This document shows positions 63,401 to 64,000 of a stretch of DNA of 64,000 nucleotides, piece after piece; position 1 is the stretch's first letter, and each line of letters begins with the position of its first letter. The stretch covers positions 1 through 64,000 of the forward strand of contig NZ_JALOBS010000028.1 of assembly GCF_023228165.1 (NCBI RefSeq), read 5' to 3'. Under the pieces are notes generated by a model that worked only from the letters and a program-made list of their open reading frames with translations, was not told the origin of the DNA and ran no database searches. The stretch is from Methylomonas sp. GTDB lineage: Bacteria > Pseudomonadota > Gammaproteobacteria > Methylococcales > Methylomonadaceae. Position numbers and translations under genes: made by a program.

Positions 63401-64000
63401 ACGGTCGCGAAAGAGAGCGTTATAAAATCCCATATGGTGCGGTGTTGTCGATTGAAGACGGTAGTGCGGTAAAAGCCGGCGATATTATTGTTAATTGGGA
63501 CCCACATACACATCCGGTTATCACTGAAGTAGACGGTTTTATTCAGTTACATGACTTTATCGACGGTTCGACCGTACAAGAGCAATCGGATGAAGTAACG
63601 GGTTTGACTTCGCGGGTTGTTACCGATCCTAAGCAAAGAAGTTCGGCCGGTAAAGAATTGAGACCCATGGTGCGGTTGATCGATGAGACGGGCGGATTAA
63701 TCAACTTGCCTGGCACCGATATTCCTGCCCAGTACTTTTTGCCTGCCGGCGCTATCGTTGGCGTAAAAGACGGTGGAGAAGTTAGAGTAGGTGATGTATT
63801 AGCCAGGATTCCACAAGAGTCCAGTAAAACACGTGACATCACTGGTGGTTTGCCGCGCGTTGCCGACTTGTTTGAAGCACGTAAAACCAAAGACCCGGCC
63901 ATTCTGGCCGAGGCCACCGGCATGGTTTCTTTCGGTAAAGAAACCAAGGGCAAGCAAAGGGTTATTATTACCGATGCCGAAGGTGAGCAATATGAAACGT
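60415..64000 (+). CDS. rpoC: DNA-directed RNA polymerase subunit beta-prime (partial)
   Basis: The frame is open from a TTG at 60415 ([16 protein letters not shown], AGAGG ribosome site eight bases upstream) to the window end, 1195 of about 1400 codons. An ATG at 60427 is an alternative but would cut the conserved start. Visible are the N-terminal zinc ribbon ([20 protein letters not shown]), the catalytic magnesium loop NADFDGDQM (near 61785), the bridge helix/trigger region, and the second zinc site [13 protein letters not shown]. The last bases encode DAEGEQYET, so only the C-terminal end is missing. Confidence 0.97.
   Translation, partial: [1195 protein letters not shown]

Overview
The window is a contiguous piece of a gammaproteobacterial chromosome, most likely from a Methylococcales-type (methanotroph or methylotroph) lineage. 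The class assignment rests on conserved gene order: plsY/folB/folK, tsaD divergent from rpsU-yqeY-dnaG-rpoD, hemA-prfA-prmC divergent from a TPR lipoprotein-lolB-ispE-tRNA-Gln-prs-rplY-pth block, and tRNA-Tyr-Gly-Thr-tuf-tRNA-Trp-secE-nusG-rplKAJL-rpoBC. The order-level assignment is an inference from overall flavour; no methane or methanol oxidation gene lies in the window. There is no sign of phage, insertion sequences, CRISPR or a genomic island.

Layout. 0-5.2 kb: the end of transketolase, two repeat-bearing proteins of unknown role (a small exported protein with a duplicated YPAxxFQPKVxF motif, and a 466-residue protein built from about 19 copies of a TGVAKYLxKQ motif), small envelope proteins, and a pterin/folate group (FolM-like reductase, folK, folB). 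5.2-11.3 kb: plsY, tsaD, the rpsU-yqeY-dnaG-rpoD operon and a CAU-anticodon tRNA. 11.3-18 kb: metK-ahcY (SAM cycle), bioA, rsmE, a CPBP protease and a phosphotransferase-fold protein. 18-22.7 kb: a repetitive exported protein, a phosphohexomutase, a HerA-like ATPase and a TPMT-family methyltransferase. 23-25.7 kb: an exosortase (K-like) translationally coupled to a VIT/VWA protein carrying a MPEP-type C-terminal sorting tail. 26.5-31.4 kb: a creBC-type two-component system, a divergent ATP-grasp-like enzyme, yajQ and a lipoprotein.

31.4-41 kb is the most coherent accessory module. A histidine kinase and sigma-54 activator pair lies beside a SulP anion transporter, and divergently from it run dabA (DUF2309) and dabB (NuoL-like), which together form a DAB-type inorganic-carbon accumulation complex. 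A good -24/-12 (sigma-54) element sits immediately upstream of dabA, so I infer that the adjacent activator controls inorganic carbon uptake.

41-64 kb: a CDF metal transporter, a JAMM protease-fold protein, prmC-prfA-hemA, the lolB/ispE block, a tRNA cluster, and the start of the transcription/translation superoperon with L10 leader and rplL-rpoB attenuator, ending inside rpoC. The best candidates for undescribed biology are the 20-residue-period TGVAKY repeat protein, the exosortase/VIT-VWA pair, and the sigma-54-wired DAB/SulP module.
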